From: Aliarcobacter sp.
GTDB lineage: Bacteria; Campylobacterota; Campylobacteria; Campylobacterales; Arcobacteraceae
Assembly (NCBI GenBank): GCA_028688995.1
Contig: JAQTXB010000003.1
Location: 1 to 64,000 of the forward strand
Direction of reading: 5' to 3'
Length of the DNA stretch: 64,000 bases
The notes under the pieces were generated by a model. The model was given only the letters and a program-made list of their open reading frames with translations. It had not been told where the DNA came from and did not search any database. Each line of letters begins with the position of its first letter. Position 1 is the first letter of the stretch. The position numbers and the translations under genes are program-made. Shown here one piece after another: positions 19,353 through 27,690 of this stretch.

Positions 19353-19685
19353 TTGAAAAAATTAACAACATACTACACAAATAAAAATATACTATTTAAA
19401 GAGATAAAACAAATTTCCCCAAAAGAGTTAGATTCAAGAAAAAAAATTGATATTTATGCTGGAACTACGTCAGATTCAAAATTTTATGCAATATTTATAG
19501 TTGATTCAAAAAGTAGATTTATAAGAAAAAATGCCGATGATTTAATGGAACTTTGTGAAAAATTAGCAGTTTATTTAGACCATAATTTTAAGAAAAAAGA
19601 GTTATTAATAAGTAGTCCATTATGCTCAAAAGCAAAAGAGTATTTAAAACAAAATGATTGGAGTGTTAGAGTTGATTTTATGTGA
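19353..19685 (+). CDS. Conserved-looking small protein of unknown function
   Basis: This 110-residue, lysine-rich soluble protein starts at a TTG with AAAGGTG upstream. I recognise no domain. The layout suggests an alternating alpha/beta fold: strand segments at DIYAGTT and FYAIFIVDSKSR, then a helix at 55-75, then ELLISSPLCSK. It is first in a tight run with coaX, hisG and a methyltransferase, and its end overlaps the coaX start by 14 bases. Confidence 0.7.
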   Translation: MKKLTTYYTNKNILFKEIKQISPKELDSRKKIDIYAGTTSDSKFYAIFIVDSKSRFIRKNADDLMELCEKLAVYLDHNFKKKELLISSPLCSKAKEYLKQNDWSVRVDFM

Positions 19686-20298
19686 TATTGGAAATACAAC
19701 TTACCATTTTTTGATAAAGGGTAAACATAAAAAGTATTTTTTAGATGAGAAAGTTCCTACTTTTGATGATGAGATTTATTTTGTTTCAGTGAATGAAAAA
19801 GCTACTAAACGACTTTTGAAAAAAAATCCACACGCAAAAAATATAAACAAACTATTTAATTTTCAAACTTCATATCAAGGATTGGGAATTGATAGAGCAA
19901 TTGCCTGCTCTTTTCAAGATAATTGTGTAATAGTTGATGCGGGAAGTGCAATTACAGTTGATATTATGGAAAATGGTAATCATCAAGGCGGATTTATATT
20001 ATTGGGTTTGAGAAGATTTATGAAAAGTTACCCAAAAATATCAAAAAAACTAAAGTTTGAGTTTGAAAAAGAGATAAATTTAGATAAAATACCGCTCAAA
20101 ACGAAAGATGCTATTTTATATGCTATGTTAAAATCTATCATTTTACCAATCAAAGAAGTAAGTTTAAATAAAAATATTATATTCACTGGTGGTGATGGAG
20201 AATTATTAAGTAAATATTTTGAAAATAGCGTATATAAAAAAGATTTAATATTTGAGAATATGAAAAGGATTATTGATGCTAACAATTGCATTGCCTAA
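19672..20298 (+). CDS. coaX: Type III pantothenate kinase
   Basis: It phosphorylates pantothenate, the first step of coenzyme A synthesis. The ASKHA-fold phosphate motif CDIGNT is at the very N-terminus, GIDRAIAC near 76 and VDAGSAITVDI near 91 match the family. I choose the TTG at 19672: GGAG lies eight bases upstream and the protein then begins ILCDIGNT as expected, while an upstream ATG at 19654 has no binding site. At about 208 residues it is shorter than the usual 240-260, as seen in Campylobacterota. It overlaps hisG by 23 bases. Confidence 0.88.
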   Translation: MILCDIGNTTYHFLIKGKHKKYFLDEKVPTFDDEIYFVSVNEKATKRLLKKNPHAKNINKLFNFQTSYQGLGIDRAIACSFQDNCVIVDAGSAITVDIMENGNHQGGFILLGLRRFMKSYPKISKKLKFEFEKEINLDKIPLKTKDAILYAMLKSIILPIKEVSLNKNIIFTGGDGELLSKYFENSVYKKDLIFENMKRIIDANNCIA

Positions 20299-20884
20299 GG
20301 GAAGAATTGCTGAGGAAACTCTTGATAAATTTGAAAAAGCTTTTGGTGAAAAGTTTATTTTTGAAGATAGAAAATTAATACTTGAAAAAGCTGGATTTAG
20401 ATTTTTAAATGTTAGAAATCAAGATGTTCCAACTTATGTAATGCATGGCGCTGCTGATTTAGGTGTTGTAGGACTTGATGTTCTTGAAGAAAAAGAGTAC
20501 GATTTAATTAAACTTCTTGACTTAGAATTAGGAAAATGTAGAGTTGCTTTTGGATTAAGAAAGGGTGAAGAACTTGATTTTAATAAAAGTAAAATTACAA
20601 TTGCTACAAAACATGAAGTTATTGCAAAAAAGTTTTTTGAACAAAAAGCAATGGCAGTTGAGATTATCAAACTTTATGGTTCTATAGAATTAGCACCACT
20701 TGTTGGACTTTGTGATTGTATTGTTGATATTGTTGAAACTGGTGAAACAATGAAACAAAATGGTTTAGAAATTGGACCTACAATTATGGAAAGTAGTGCG
20801 CACTTAATCGCAAATAAAAACTCATTTTATGCTAAAAAAGATTTAATCTTAGACTTAAAAGAAAGAATAGAAGCGCACATATAA
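20276..20884 (+). CDS. hisG: ATP phosphoribosyltransferase, short form
   Basis: It joins ATP and PRPP in the first step of histidine synthesis. Family marks are the N-terminal LTIALPKGRI, GAADLGVVGLDVL near 60 and the PRPP loop DCIVDIVETGETMKQNGLE near 149-167. At 202 residues this is the short HisG, which lacks the C-terminal regulatory domain and in other bacteria works with HisZ; no hisZ is in the window. ATG at 20276 is preferred to the adjacent TTG. Confidence 0.93.
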   Translation: MLTIALPKGRIAEETLDKFEKAFGEKFIFEDRKLILEKAGFRFLNVRNQDVPTYVMHGAADLGVVGLDVLEEKEYDLIKLLDLELGKCRVAFGLRKGEELDFNKSKITIATKHEVIAKKFFEQKAMAVEIIKLYGSIELAPLVGLCDCIVDIVETGETMKQNGLEIGPTIMESSAHLIANKNSFYAKKDLILDLKERIEAHI

Positions 20885-21582
20885 TGGGATTAGATTTATA
20901 CGCAAAGGTTGAACCCTATTTAGATTTTGAAGAGGAAGTTTATACTTTACATAAAGAGTTTTTACGATTTGTAATGGTAAATGAACTTGATAATATCATT
21001 GATATTGGTTGTGGTCAAGGATATTTTTTAGAAAATCTAAAAGTAAATAAAAAGAAATATTTTGGAATTGATTTAAGTGTTGAACAAATCAAAGTTTGTG
21101 AAGCTAAAAATTTAAATGCACAAGCAATATCTTTAGGCGAAGTGAAAGAGAAATTTGATTGTGCAACAGCTATTTTTGATGTATTAAATTACATTCCAAA
21201 AAAAGAGTTAAAGCAGTTTATAAAAGAGACAAATCTTGTTTTGAATCAAGGTGCTTATTTTATTTTTGATGTAAACTCACTTTTCGGATTTGAAGAAGTT
21301 GCTCAAGGATGTATTACTATTGATGTTGAAGACAAATTTATTGCTATTGATGCAAATTTTGAAAACAACAAACTTCAAACAGATATTACTCTTTTTGAAA
21401 AACAAGAAAATGGACTTTTCTCAAAAGAACAAGATTCAATAATCCAAGAATACCACTCAAAAGAGTTTTTAACAAAACTTCTAAAAGAGTGTGGTTTTGA
21501 AATTCAAGAGATAAAAGAGTTTAATTTACATACAGACGAACATGCTGATAAATTAATCTTTATTTGTAAAAAAATAGCCTAA
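20884..21582 (+). CDS. Class I SAM-dependent methyltransferase
   Basis: This 232-residue protein has a Rossmann methyltransferase core: motif I is IIDIGCGQGYFLENL near 39-53, the acidic residue after strand 2 is in YFGIDLS, and motif IV-like DCATAIFDVLNYIP is near 97. The substrate is unknown. Its ATG overlaps the hisG stop (TAATG), so it belongs to the coaX-hisG operon. Nothing indicates histidine-pathway work beyond position. Confidence 0.85.
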   Translation: MGLDLYAKVEPYLDFEEEVYTLHKEFLRFVMVNELDNIIDIGCGQGYFLENLKVNKKKYFGIDLSVEQIKVCEAKNLNAQAISLGEVKEKFDCATAIFDVLNYIPKKELKQFIKETNLVLNQGAYFIFDVNSLFGFEEVAQGCITIDVEDKFIAIDANFENNKLQTDITLFEKQENGLFSKEQDSIIQEYHSKEFLTKLLKECGFEIQEIKEFNLHTDEHADKLIFICKKIA

Positions 21583-21599
21583 TACAAAACACTCAAATT

Positions 21600-21628
21600 T
21601 TTGTGTTAGAGCAAAATGCCAACACAAA
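21600..21628 (+). promoter_or_regulatory. Hairpin abutting the ribosome binding site of the FmdE-like gene
   Basis: TTTGTGTT (21600-21607) pairs with AACACAAA (21621-21628) around a 13-base loop. The 3' arm runs straight into the AAGG Shine-Dalgarno of the next gene. The T-run needed for a terminator is absent, so control of translation is the more natural reading. Confidence 0.35.
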
Positions 21629-21638
21629 GGTTTGACTT

Positions 21639-22244
21639 ATGATGATTTACCCACAATTTTTTAATAAAATCCCAACAATAAAACTACAAGATGATTTAGC
21701 CTCTTTTTTAGGTGCTTTTGAAGATGGAATAGTAGAATTCTCTTATTTGGATGTAGTAAAAAGTGCAGGGCATTCTTGTCCTACAGTTTTAGGAGCTTAT
21801 CTTATGACTTTAAAAGGTTTAGAAGCTTTATATGAAAATGAGATTCCAAAAAGAGGTGAAATTATTGTCGAATTTAGAGAAAGCCAAACTACGGGTGTTG
21901 CTGGAGCTATTGGAAATGTAATTATGAATATTACAGGTGCAACTACAACAAATGGTTTTAAAGGAATCGCTGGGAAATATGATAGAAATCATTTAATGAA
22001 ATTTGAACAAGATATAAATGGTGCAAATGTAAGATTTACAAGAATAGATACTTTAAAAAGCATTGATGTTTTTTATGATGCCTCAAGTGTAAAACCCCAT
22101 GAGGATATGAATTTTTTAATGGAAAAATCTTTGCAAGGAAAAGCAACAAGTGAAGAAAAAATTGAGTTTGGAAAACTTTGGCAAAAACGAGTTGAAGATA
22201 TTTCAAATAGCGTGAATGAAGTTATAAAAGTTAAACTTTTATAA
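21639..22244 (+). CDS. FmdE-domain protein
   Basis: This 201-residue protein resembles subunit E of formylmethanofuran dehydrogenase. The N-terminal AGHSCPTVLGAYLM near 43-56 is the FmdE signature with its metal-binding His/Cys, and the ESQTTGVAGAIGNVI stretch follows. The organism has no other methanogenesis genes here. Stand-alone FmdE proteins occur in many anaerobes with unknown roles, sometimes near molybdenum or tungsten enzymes. No zinc-ribbon domain is present at the C-terminus. Confidence 0.8.
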   Translation: MMIYPQFFNKIPTIKLQDDLASFLGAFEDGIVEFSYLDVVKSAGHSCPTVLGAYLMTLKGLEALYENEIPKRGEIIVEFRESQTTGVAGAIGNVIMNITGATTTNGFKGIAGKYDRNHLMKFEQDINGANVRFTRIDTLKSIDVFYDASSVKPHEDMNFLMEKSLQGKATSEEKIEFGKLWQKRVEDISNSVNEVIKVKLL

Positions 22245-22245
22245 C
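22221..22245. terminator. Bidirectional hairpin inside the gene end
   Basis: GTTATAAAAGTT and its exact complement surround one base. The stem covers the last codons of the FmdE-like gene, whose stop is at 22242-22244, and lies 8 bases from the converging CBS-GGDEF gene end. T-rich 3' arms are seen on both strands. Confidence 0.5.
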
Positions 22246-22252
22246 TTCACCA

Positions 22253-23608
22253 TTAAGATATATTTCCCATATGTTCCATTTCAACTCTATTTCTTCCAGC
22301 TTTTTTTGCCTTATAAAGTGCTTCATCTACTCTTTTAAATAGAGTATCTTTTTCTTCATTTTTATGAAATTGACTTACACCAATAGAACAAGTAATATGT
22401 GTTACATCATCAAATTTATGTTTCTCGATTGTTGCTCTTAATTTTTCAGCAACAAAGAAAGCTTGTTCAATATTTGTTTGAGGAAGCATTAAAACAAACT
22501 CTTCTCCTCCCCAACGAGCAATAATATCTGTATCTCTTGAACAAATAGTTAAAATTTTACTTATTTCTTGTAGAACATAATCTCCAACTAAATGGCCATA
22601 TTTATCATTAACATTTTTGAAGTAATCAATGTCTACTAGTAATAAAGATAAATGTTGCTCACCATATCTATTTGCTTTTGAAATTTCATACTCTAAAAAA
22701 GAGTTAAATTTTCTTCTGTTATATAGTTTTGTTAAAAAATCAAAAGAGGCTTTTTCTTCAAGTTTATTAGCTTTTGATAATAACTCTTCATTCATCTTTG
22801 ATATTTTGTCACCTTCTTCTTTGATAAAATCTATCCATTTATTATAAATAATTCTAAGAAGTTCTTTTTGTGTTAAAATTCCTGTAATCTCATCAGTTTC
22901 ATTTGTAACAACTATTCTTTTGAAATGTTTATCTCTTATGAAATCAATTGCTTCAGATATTGTTGAATATTCTGATAGAGTTTGAACAGGTTTTGTCATA
23001 TATAAACTAATAGGTTTATGTAAATCAGAATTTAAATGAATTAAATTTATAAAATCTTTTGTTGTAAAAATTCCTATAGGTTTATGCTCATCATCTATAA
23101 TGATAATAGAGTCACTATTATTATCTTTCATTAATCTAATAGCTTGAATAGTTGATGTATTTTCATATGTAGTTGTAGCTTTGTATTGTAAAATTAAAGC
23201 TGCAATGGTTTGTCTTTTCATTAAGATTTTTGGGTCAATATTATTTATTATATCTGTATAAGATACAACTCCTATTAGTTCATCATCTTCAACAATAACC
23301 ATATACTTATCACTTGTATCCACTTCATTTAAAACATTTAAAATATTTAAATCTCTTCTTAAAACTTTTGCTTTTGTGAGTTCTAAGTCTTTTAATAAAA
23401 TATCTCCATTTGTATTTCCAAGCTTATAATCTATTAAATCGTTTATAGTAAGTAAAAAGAATTCTTTATGATTATTCTCTTCATTTTTAACTACAACAAT
23501 ATTTCTAAGATTTGATGAAGCCATTTTATTTATGGCTTCTTTTAATGGTCTATCTATCTCTATGGAAACAATAGTTTTTACTGCAATTTCTTCAACAGTT
23601 GGCATCAT
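22253..23608 (-). CDS. CBS-domain diguanylate cyclase
   Basis: Four CBS motifs (two Bateman modules) fill about residues 10-275. A short coiled segment (EEGDKISKMNEELLSKANKL) and a GGDEF domain follow at about 290-445. The active-site loop reads GGEEF (in IARWGGEEFVLML), and the metal aspartate is in LLVDIDYFKNVND, so the enzyme should make cyclic di-GMP. No RxxD inhibitory site is obvious. There is no membrane segment; CBS pairs commonly bind adenine nucleotides, which would make this a cytoplasmic energy-responsive cyclase (inference). Confidence 0.9.
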   Translation of the reverse strand: MMPTVEEIAVKTIVSIEIDRPLKEAINKMASSNLRNIVVVKNEENNHKEFFLLTINDLIDYKLGNTNGDILLKDLELTKAKVLRRDLNILNVLNEVDTSDKYMVIVEDDELIGVVSYTDIINNIDPKILMKRQTIAALILQYKATTTYENTSTIQAIRLMKDNNSDSIIIIDDEHKPIGIFTTKDFINLIHLNSDLHKPISLYMTKPVQTLSEYSTISEAIDFIRDKHFKRIVVTNETDEITGILTQKELLRIIYNKWIDFIKEEGDKISKMNEELLSKANKLEEKASFDFLTKLYNRRKFNSFLEYEISKANRYGEQHLSLLLVDIDYFKNVNDKYGHLVGDYVLQEISKILTICSRDTDIIARWGGEEFVLMLPQTNIEQAFFVAEKLRATIEKHKFDDVTHITCSIGVSQFHKNEEKDTLFKRVDEALYKAKKAGRNRVEMEHMGNIS

Positions 23609-23629
23609 AGTAAGTTCTCTTTATTTATT

Positions 23630-24595
23630 TTAAATTAATCCAACCGCGTCTCTAATAATTTCCATTTTAGCAGATGCAATTTTTCTAGCTTTTTGCGCAC
23701 CAAAAGCTAATATTTCCCTTACTTCTTTTTTGTTATTTAAGTAATATTCTCTTTTTTCTTCATAAGGTGCAAAATATTCATTTATTTTTTCAAGTAGAGT
23801 CATTTTAAAGTGACCATATCCTTCACCTGGAGTTGCATATCTTTTTTGTAAATTTTTTAATTCATCTTCATTCATAAATAGTTTACATAAAGTATAAATA
23901 TTACAGTTTTCCCACTCTTTTGGTTCATCTAATTCTTTAGAGTCAGTAACTATTCCCATAACTTGTTTTTTTCTTTGTTTTGGTGTTGTAAACATATCAA
24001 TTGTATTGTTGTATGATTTAGACATTTTAGCTCCATCAGTTCCAGGAACTGTTGCAACTACTTCATCAACTTTCGATTCTGGTAAAACAAAAATCTCTTT
24101 TCCATAAGCGTGATTGAATGAAGTTGCAATATCTCTTGCCATCTCAACATGTTGAATTTGGTCTTTCCCAACTGGAACTATATTTGAATCAAAAATTAAA
24201 ATATCAGCAGCCATTAAAACTGGATATGAAAATAGTCCATGATTTGCAACTATTCCTCTTGCTGTTTTATCTTTGTAAGAGTGCGCTCTTTCTAATAGTC
24301 CCATAGAAGTGTGATTTGATAGTATCCAGTATAATTCAAGAACCTCTTTTACATCGTGTTGTACCCAAAATGTTGATTTTTCTGGGTCCATTCCAAGTGC
24401 TAAAAAGTTAATCGCTGCTTCATAAGTATTATTTTCTAAAGCTACTTTATCTTTTACCGATGTTAAAGCATGATATGATGCTAAAAATGCGAAAAGTTCA
24501 CCTTCATTTTGTGACTCTATCATCTTTTTTATCATACCAAAATAGTTTCCTATGTGTATTGTTCCAGATGGTTGAATACCTGATAAAATTCTCAA
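23630..24595 (-). CDS. trpS: Tryptophanyl-tRNA synthetase
   Basis: This class I synthetase charges tRNA-Trp. The HIGH-type motif is GTIHIGNYFG near residue 13, and the KMSKS loop is GAKMSKSYNN. I place the start at the TTG at 24595: AAGAAGGA lies seven bases upstream, and the product then begins RILSGIQPSG as in other TrpS. The in-frame TTG at 24622 would add nine mostly lysine residues and lacks a binding site. The resulting 321 residues are typical. Confidence 0.95.
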   Translation of the reverse strand: MRILSGIQPSGTIHIGNYFGMIKKMIESQNEGELFAFLASYHALTSVKDKVALENNTYEAAINFLALGMDPEKSTFWVQHDVKEVLELYWILSNHTSMGLLERAHSYKDKTARGIVANHGLFSYPVLMAADILIFDSNIVPVGKDQIQHVEMARDIATSFNHAYGKEIFVLPESKVDEVVATVPGTDGAKMSKSYNNTIDMFTTPKQRKKQVMGIVTDSKELDEPKEWENCNIYTLCKLFMNEDELKNLQKRYATPGEGYGHFKMTLLEKINEYFAPYEEKREYYLNNKKEVREILAFGAQKARKIASAKMEIIRDAVGLI

Positions 24596-24737
24596 ATCAA
24601 AATCCTTCTTTTTTTTGCGCAATTATATCTAAAGTATCCAAAATTTAAAAAAGTTAAATATTTAGAATCATTACTTCTTTAAAATTAATTAAATAGCTAT
24701 TTGATTTTTTATATATTCTTAAGTTTTTCTAATATAC

Positions 24738-24756
24738 TATACCCCTATATGGTATA
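24738..24756 (+). promoter_or_regulatory. Candidate CsoR-type operator
   Basis: TATACC, seven bases (CCTATAT), then GGTATA form an inverted repeat that ends 13 bases before the repressor ATG at 24770. CsoR/RcnR-family operators are typically AT-flanked C/G tracts such as TACCCC...GGGGTA, so the match is reasonable. It implies that the repressor controls its own operon. Confidence 0.55.
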
Positions 24757-24769
24757 TAAAAGGAAAAAT

Positions 24770-25069
24770 ATGAAATATTGTTGTGATGTAGAGAGAAAAA
24801 AATTACAAAATAGAATAAGTAGAATACACGGTCAAGTGCATTCATTAAAAAATAAATTTAATGATGAAAAGTTTAAATTAGAAGAAGATCCTTATGAAAC
24901 TATTAGACAATTAACAGCAATAAAAGGTGCAGTTAGTGGAATGATAAGTTCATATATTGAACATTATGCAAAAGGGCATATGTTAGAAAGTATAAAAAAT
25001 GGTTCAAATTCTGAGGCAGAAGCTCAAATTGATAATTTATTAGAAATTATAAAAGTATATGGAAAATAA
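24770..25069 (+). CDS. CsoR/RcnR/DmeR-family metal-responsive repressor
   Basis: This 99-residue all-helical protein carries the family core RISRIHGQVHSLKNKF and RQLTAIKGAVSGM. The ATG at 24770 has AAGGA six bases upstream; the frame is open 23 codons further up but without a start signal. The cysteine that most family members have at the start of helix 2 is replaced by P41, and the loop before it is about five residues longer. Cysteines 4 and 5 and histidines 65 and 70 are available instead. It precedes a CDF exporter, the arrangement of dmeRF for cobalt/nickel. Confidence 0.82.
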   Translation: MKYCCDVERKKLQNRISRIHGQVHSLKNKFNDEKFKLEEDPYETIRQLTAIKGAVSGMISSYIEHYAKGHMLESIKNGSNSEAEAQIDNLLEIIKVYGK

Positions 25070-25070
25070 A

Positions 25071-26045
25071 ATGGAAAATTGTAGATTTGGTCTAAATGAC
25101 CATAAACCTTTTTTAAAAGAAGAAAGTCATCACCATCATCATGATGGAGAAAATTGTTCACATCATCATGACCATGACCATGAACATGAGCATGGACATT
25201 CTCATGACCATAGGGGAACAGATAAAAAAGTTTTAAAATGGGCTTTGAGTATTACTTTAGTTACGATGTTTTTAGAGTTTTTTTATGGATTTATGTCAAA
25301 CTCTTTAGCTTTAATTTCAGATGCAATTCATATGTTTACTCACTCATTTGCATTGATTATTTCATTAATAGCAATAATAATAGCAAGTAAAAAAGCACCA
25401 ATAGCTAAAACATTTGGTTATTATAGAACAGAAGTACTAGCCGCTTTTATAAATGGAATAACAATAGTTTTATCTATTATTTGGATTTTATATGAAGCTA
25501 TTGAAAGATTCTTGAATCCACAAATAATTGATATAAAAATGGCAATGATAGTTGCAATTATTGGACTTGTTGTAAATATTATAACAGGTGTTATTTTGAT
25601 GCAAGGTGATAAAAATAATATCAATTTAAAATCAGCTTTTGTGCATATGTTAAGTGATGCTTTATCTTCTGTTGCAATTATTATTGGATATATTATTATT
25701 TATTTTACATCTTGGTATTTTATAGATGTTATTTTAGCAGTTATTGTAGCAATTGTTATTGGAAAATGGGCAATTGATATTTTGAAAAATTCAACAAATA
25801 CTTTGCTTGAAAGTTCACCTTTGGATATAACAATTGTTAAAGAGTTTATAGAAAAAAAAGAAAAAGTGCTTGAACTTCATGATATTCATATTTGGGAGAT
25901 TACACAAGATATGTATAATATGACAGCTCATGTAAAAATAGATCAAAAAGATTTAGAGCATTATGAAGAAATATTACATCAAATAAATCATGATTTAAAA
26001 GAGAAGTTTAGAATAGTTCATACGACTTTTCAGTTTGAATGGTAG
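25071..26045 (+). CDS. His-rich CDF metal exporter, DmeF-like
   Basis: This cation diffusion facilitator has about six membrane helices, at about residues 55-245, and a cytoplasmic C-terminal domain. Residues 19-50 form a histidine/aspartate-rich tract that should bind metal. In helix 2 the site is HMFTH (HxxxH) rather than the zinc-type HxxxD, and helix 5 has HMLSD (HxxxD). From memory, HxxxH in helix 2 is a trait of the cobalt/nickel DmeF branch. I use the ATG at 25071, with GGA seven bases upstream; an ATG at 25059 overlaps the repressor gene. Confidence 0.85.
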   Translation: MENCRFGLNDHKPFLKEESHHHHHDGENCSHHHDHDHEHEHGHSHDHRGTDKKVLKWALSITLVTMFLEFFYGFMSNSLALISDAIHMFTHSFALIISLIAIIIASKKAPIAKTFGYYRTEVLAAFINGITIVLSIIWILYEAIERFLNPQIIDIKMAMIVAIIGLVVNIITGVILMQGDKNNINLKSAFVHMLSDALSSVAIIIGYIIIYFTSWYFIDVILAVIVAIVIGKWAIDILKNSTNTLLESSPLDITIVKEFIEKKEKVLELHDIHIWEITQDMYNMTAHVKIDQKDLEHYEEILHQINHDLKEKFRIVHTTFQFEW

Positions 26046-26080
26046 AAAAATTTTAAAAGATAGTTCTAATCTCTTTATGA

Positions 26081-26086
26081 TACAAT
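26081..26086 (+). promoter_or_regulatory. Candidate -10 box of the microprotein gene
   Basis: TACAAT lies 28 bases upstream of the ATG at 26114, after the end of the CDF gene. It suggests that the microprotein has its own promoter rather than relying on the metal operon. Confidence 0.4.
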
Positions 26087-26113
26087 TCGCAAAAATTTTT
26101 TATAGGAGATAAT

Positions 26114-26320
26114 ATGGCAACAGTAAGAGTTGAAAGAGCATGTGGATGTTTTAAAAATTCTGATTTTGAAGTGGAAACACATTTTGAAACAATAGATGAC
26201 GCATTAGAAAAAGCAAATGAAATGTGTACAATTATGAATGAAGATTTTTGCCATAAGCATAAATTCAAAGCTGAATATGTTGATGGTGAAGTATTAATAA
26301 AAATGGAAATGAACGGATAA
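26114..26320 (+). CDS. Small Cys/His protein of unknown function
   Basis: This 68-residue protein has a strong ribosome binding site (AGGAG). Cysteines at 10, 12 and 37 and the cluster FCHKHKF at 45-51 could hold a metal ion. A beta-strand, helix (about 27-42), strand layout is likely. I recognise no named family. Its place between a metal exporter and serS may be meaningful or not. Confidence 0.7.
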   Translation: MATVRVERACGCFKNSDFEVETHFETIDDALEKANEMCTIMNEDFCHKHKFKAEYVDGEVLIKMEMNG

Positions 26321-26394
26321 ATTTAACCTATCATCTAATCTCTTTGTAGAGTTTTTTTAGCTACAATGCACAAAAAATAAAACAAAGAGCAAAG

Positions 26395-27633
26395 ATGATA
26401 GATATAAAACTACTACAAAAAGATTTCGATTATGTTGTAAACGCTTTACAAAGAAAAGGTGTTGATAACGAACTTTTAAATAACCTAAAAACACTTGCCT
26501 CTAACACAAAACAAAAAAGACAAGAGATGGAAGATGTTACAGCTGAGCAAAATGTTCTTTCAAAAGAGTTTGGAAGATACAAAAAAGAGAACTTAGATGT
26601 TGCTCCACTTCAAGAAAATATAAACAATCTAAAAAATAAAAAACAAGAATTAGAAGAAGAAGTTAGAGTTCTAGAAGAGGAATTAACTTCAATTATTCTA
26701 GGTGTTCCAAATATGCCAGATGAAAATGTTCCAAGTGGCGCTGATGAAAATGAAAATGTAATTTTAGAAGTTGTTGGGCAAAAACCAACTTTTTCATTTG
26801 AACCAAAAGAACATTGGGATTTAAACAATGGTTGGATTGATTTTGAAAGAGGTGTAAAAATTGCAAAATCAAGATTTGCAGCTTTAAGAGGTGATGGAGC
26901 AAGATTAGAACGTGCTTTAATCAACTACATGCTTGATTTTAATAGAGCCCGAGGTTTTAATGAATGGTATGTTCCATTTATGGCAAACTCAAATACTCTT
27001 CAAGGAACTGGACAACTTCCAAAATTTGCCGATGATTTATTTAAAATCGAAGGTGAAGATTTATATTTAATTCCAACTGCTGAGGTATCTTTAACAAATC
27101 TATTTAATGATGAAATTTTAGAAGCTGAAGAACTTCCTATGTTACTTACTTCTTATACTCCTTGTTTTAGAAAAGAAGCTGGAAGTGCAGGGCGAGATAC
27201 AAGAGGATTAATTAGACAACACCAATTTGACAAAGTTGAAATGGTTGCAATTACTTCTCAAGAACAATCTGATGAGGTATTTGAAAAAATGGTATCTTGC
27301 GCATCTGATTTATTAACTTCACTAGGACTTGCTCATCAAAAAGTTCAATTATGTACGGGAGATTTAGGTTTTAGTGCAGCTGTTACTATTGACTTAGAAG
27401 TTTGGCTTCCAGGACAAAATAAATATAGAGAAATTTCATCTATTTCAAATACTAGAGATTTCCAGGCAAGACGAGCAAAAATTAGATATAAAGATGGAAA
27501 GAAAAATGTTTTAGCTCATACTTTAAATGGTTCAAGTTTAGCTGTTGGTAGAACATTAGTTGCTATTATGGAAAATTATCAAAATGAAGATGGAAGTGTA
27601 AGAATTCCAGAAGTTCTAAAAAAATATATGTAA
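26395..27633 (+). CDS. serS: Seryl-tRNA synthetase
   Basis: This 412-residue class II synthetase charges tRNA-Ser and is also needed for selenocysteine tRNA. The N-terminal long coiled-coil arm (about 25-100) that grips the tRNA is clear, as is the catalytic core: [10 protein letters not shown], motif 2 [25 protein letters not shown] and motif 3 [17 protein letters not shown]. Length is normal. Confidence 0.96.
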   Translation: MIDIKLLQKDFDYVVNALQRKGVDNELLNNLKTLASNTKQKRQEMEDVTAEQNVLSKEFGRYKKENLDVAPLQENINNLKNKKQELEEEVRVLEEELTSIILGVPNMPDENVPSGADENENVILEVVGQKPTFSFEPKEHWDLNNGWIDFERGVKIAKSRFAALRGDGARLERALINYMLDFNRARGFNEWYVPFMANSNTLQGTGQLPKFADDLFKIEGEDLYLIPTAEVSLTNLFNDEILEAEELPMLLTSYTPCFRKEAGSAGRDTRGLIRQHQFDKVEMVAITSQEQSDEVFEKMVSCASDLLTSLGLAHQKVQLCTGDLGFSAAVTIDLEVWLPGQNKYREISSISNTRDFQARRAKIRYKDGKKNVLAHTLNGSSLAVGRTLVAIMENYQNEDGSVRIPEVLKKYM

Positions 27634-27654
27634 ATAAATTTTGATTACAAAAAT

Positions 27655-27690
27655 AAAAAAGGGGAAGTTGGTGAAACTTCCCCTTTTTTT
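27655..27690 (+). terminator. Intrinsic terminator of serS
   Basis: GGGGAAGTT (27661-27669) pairs with AACTTCCCC (27675-27683) around a five-base loop, followed by seven T. This is a strong canonical structure 28 bases after the serS stop. Confidence 0.92.

Noticed and set aside
25119..25210. CAT-rich repeat in the CDF gene as a DNA repeat element
   Set aside because: It is simply the codons of the histidine/aspartate tract of the exporter and stays in frame.
26346..26369. CTCT-TTGT-AGAG plus seven T as a terminator before serS
   Set aside because: The stem is only four pairs, too weak to call.
26610..26924. Long antisense frame within serS, and many similar frames opposite nuo, gltA and napA
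   Set aside because: In AT-rich coding DNA the opposite strand often stays open. None has a binding site or protein-like composition.
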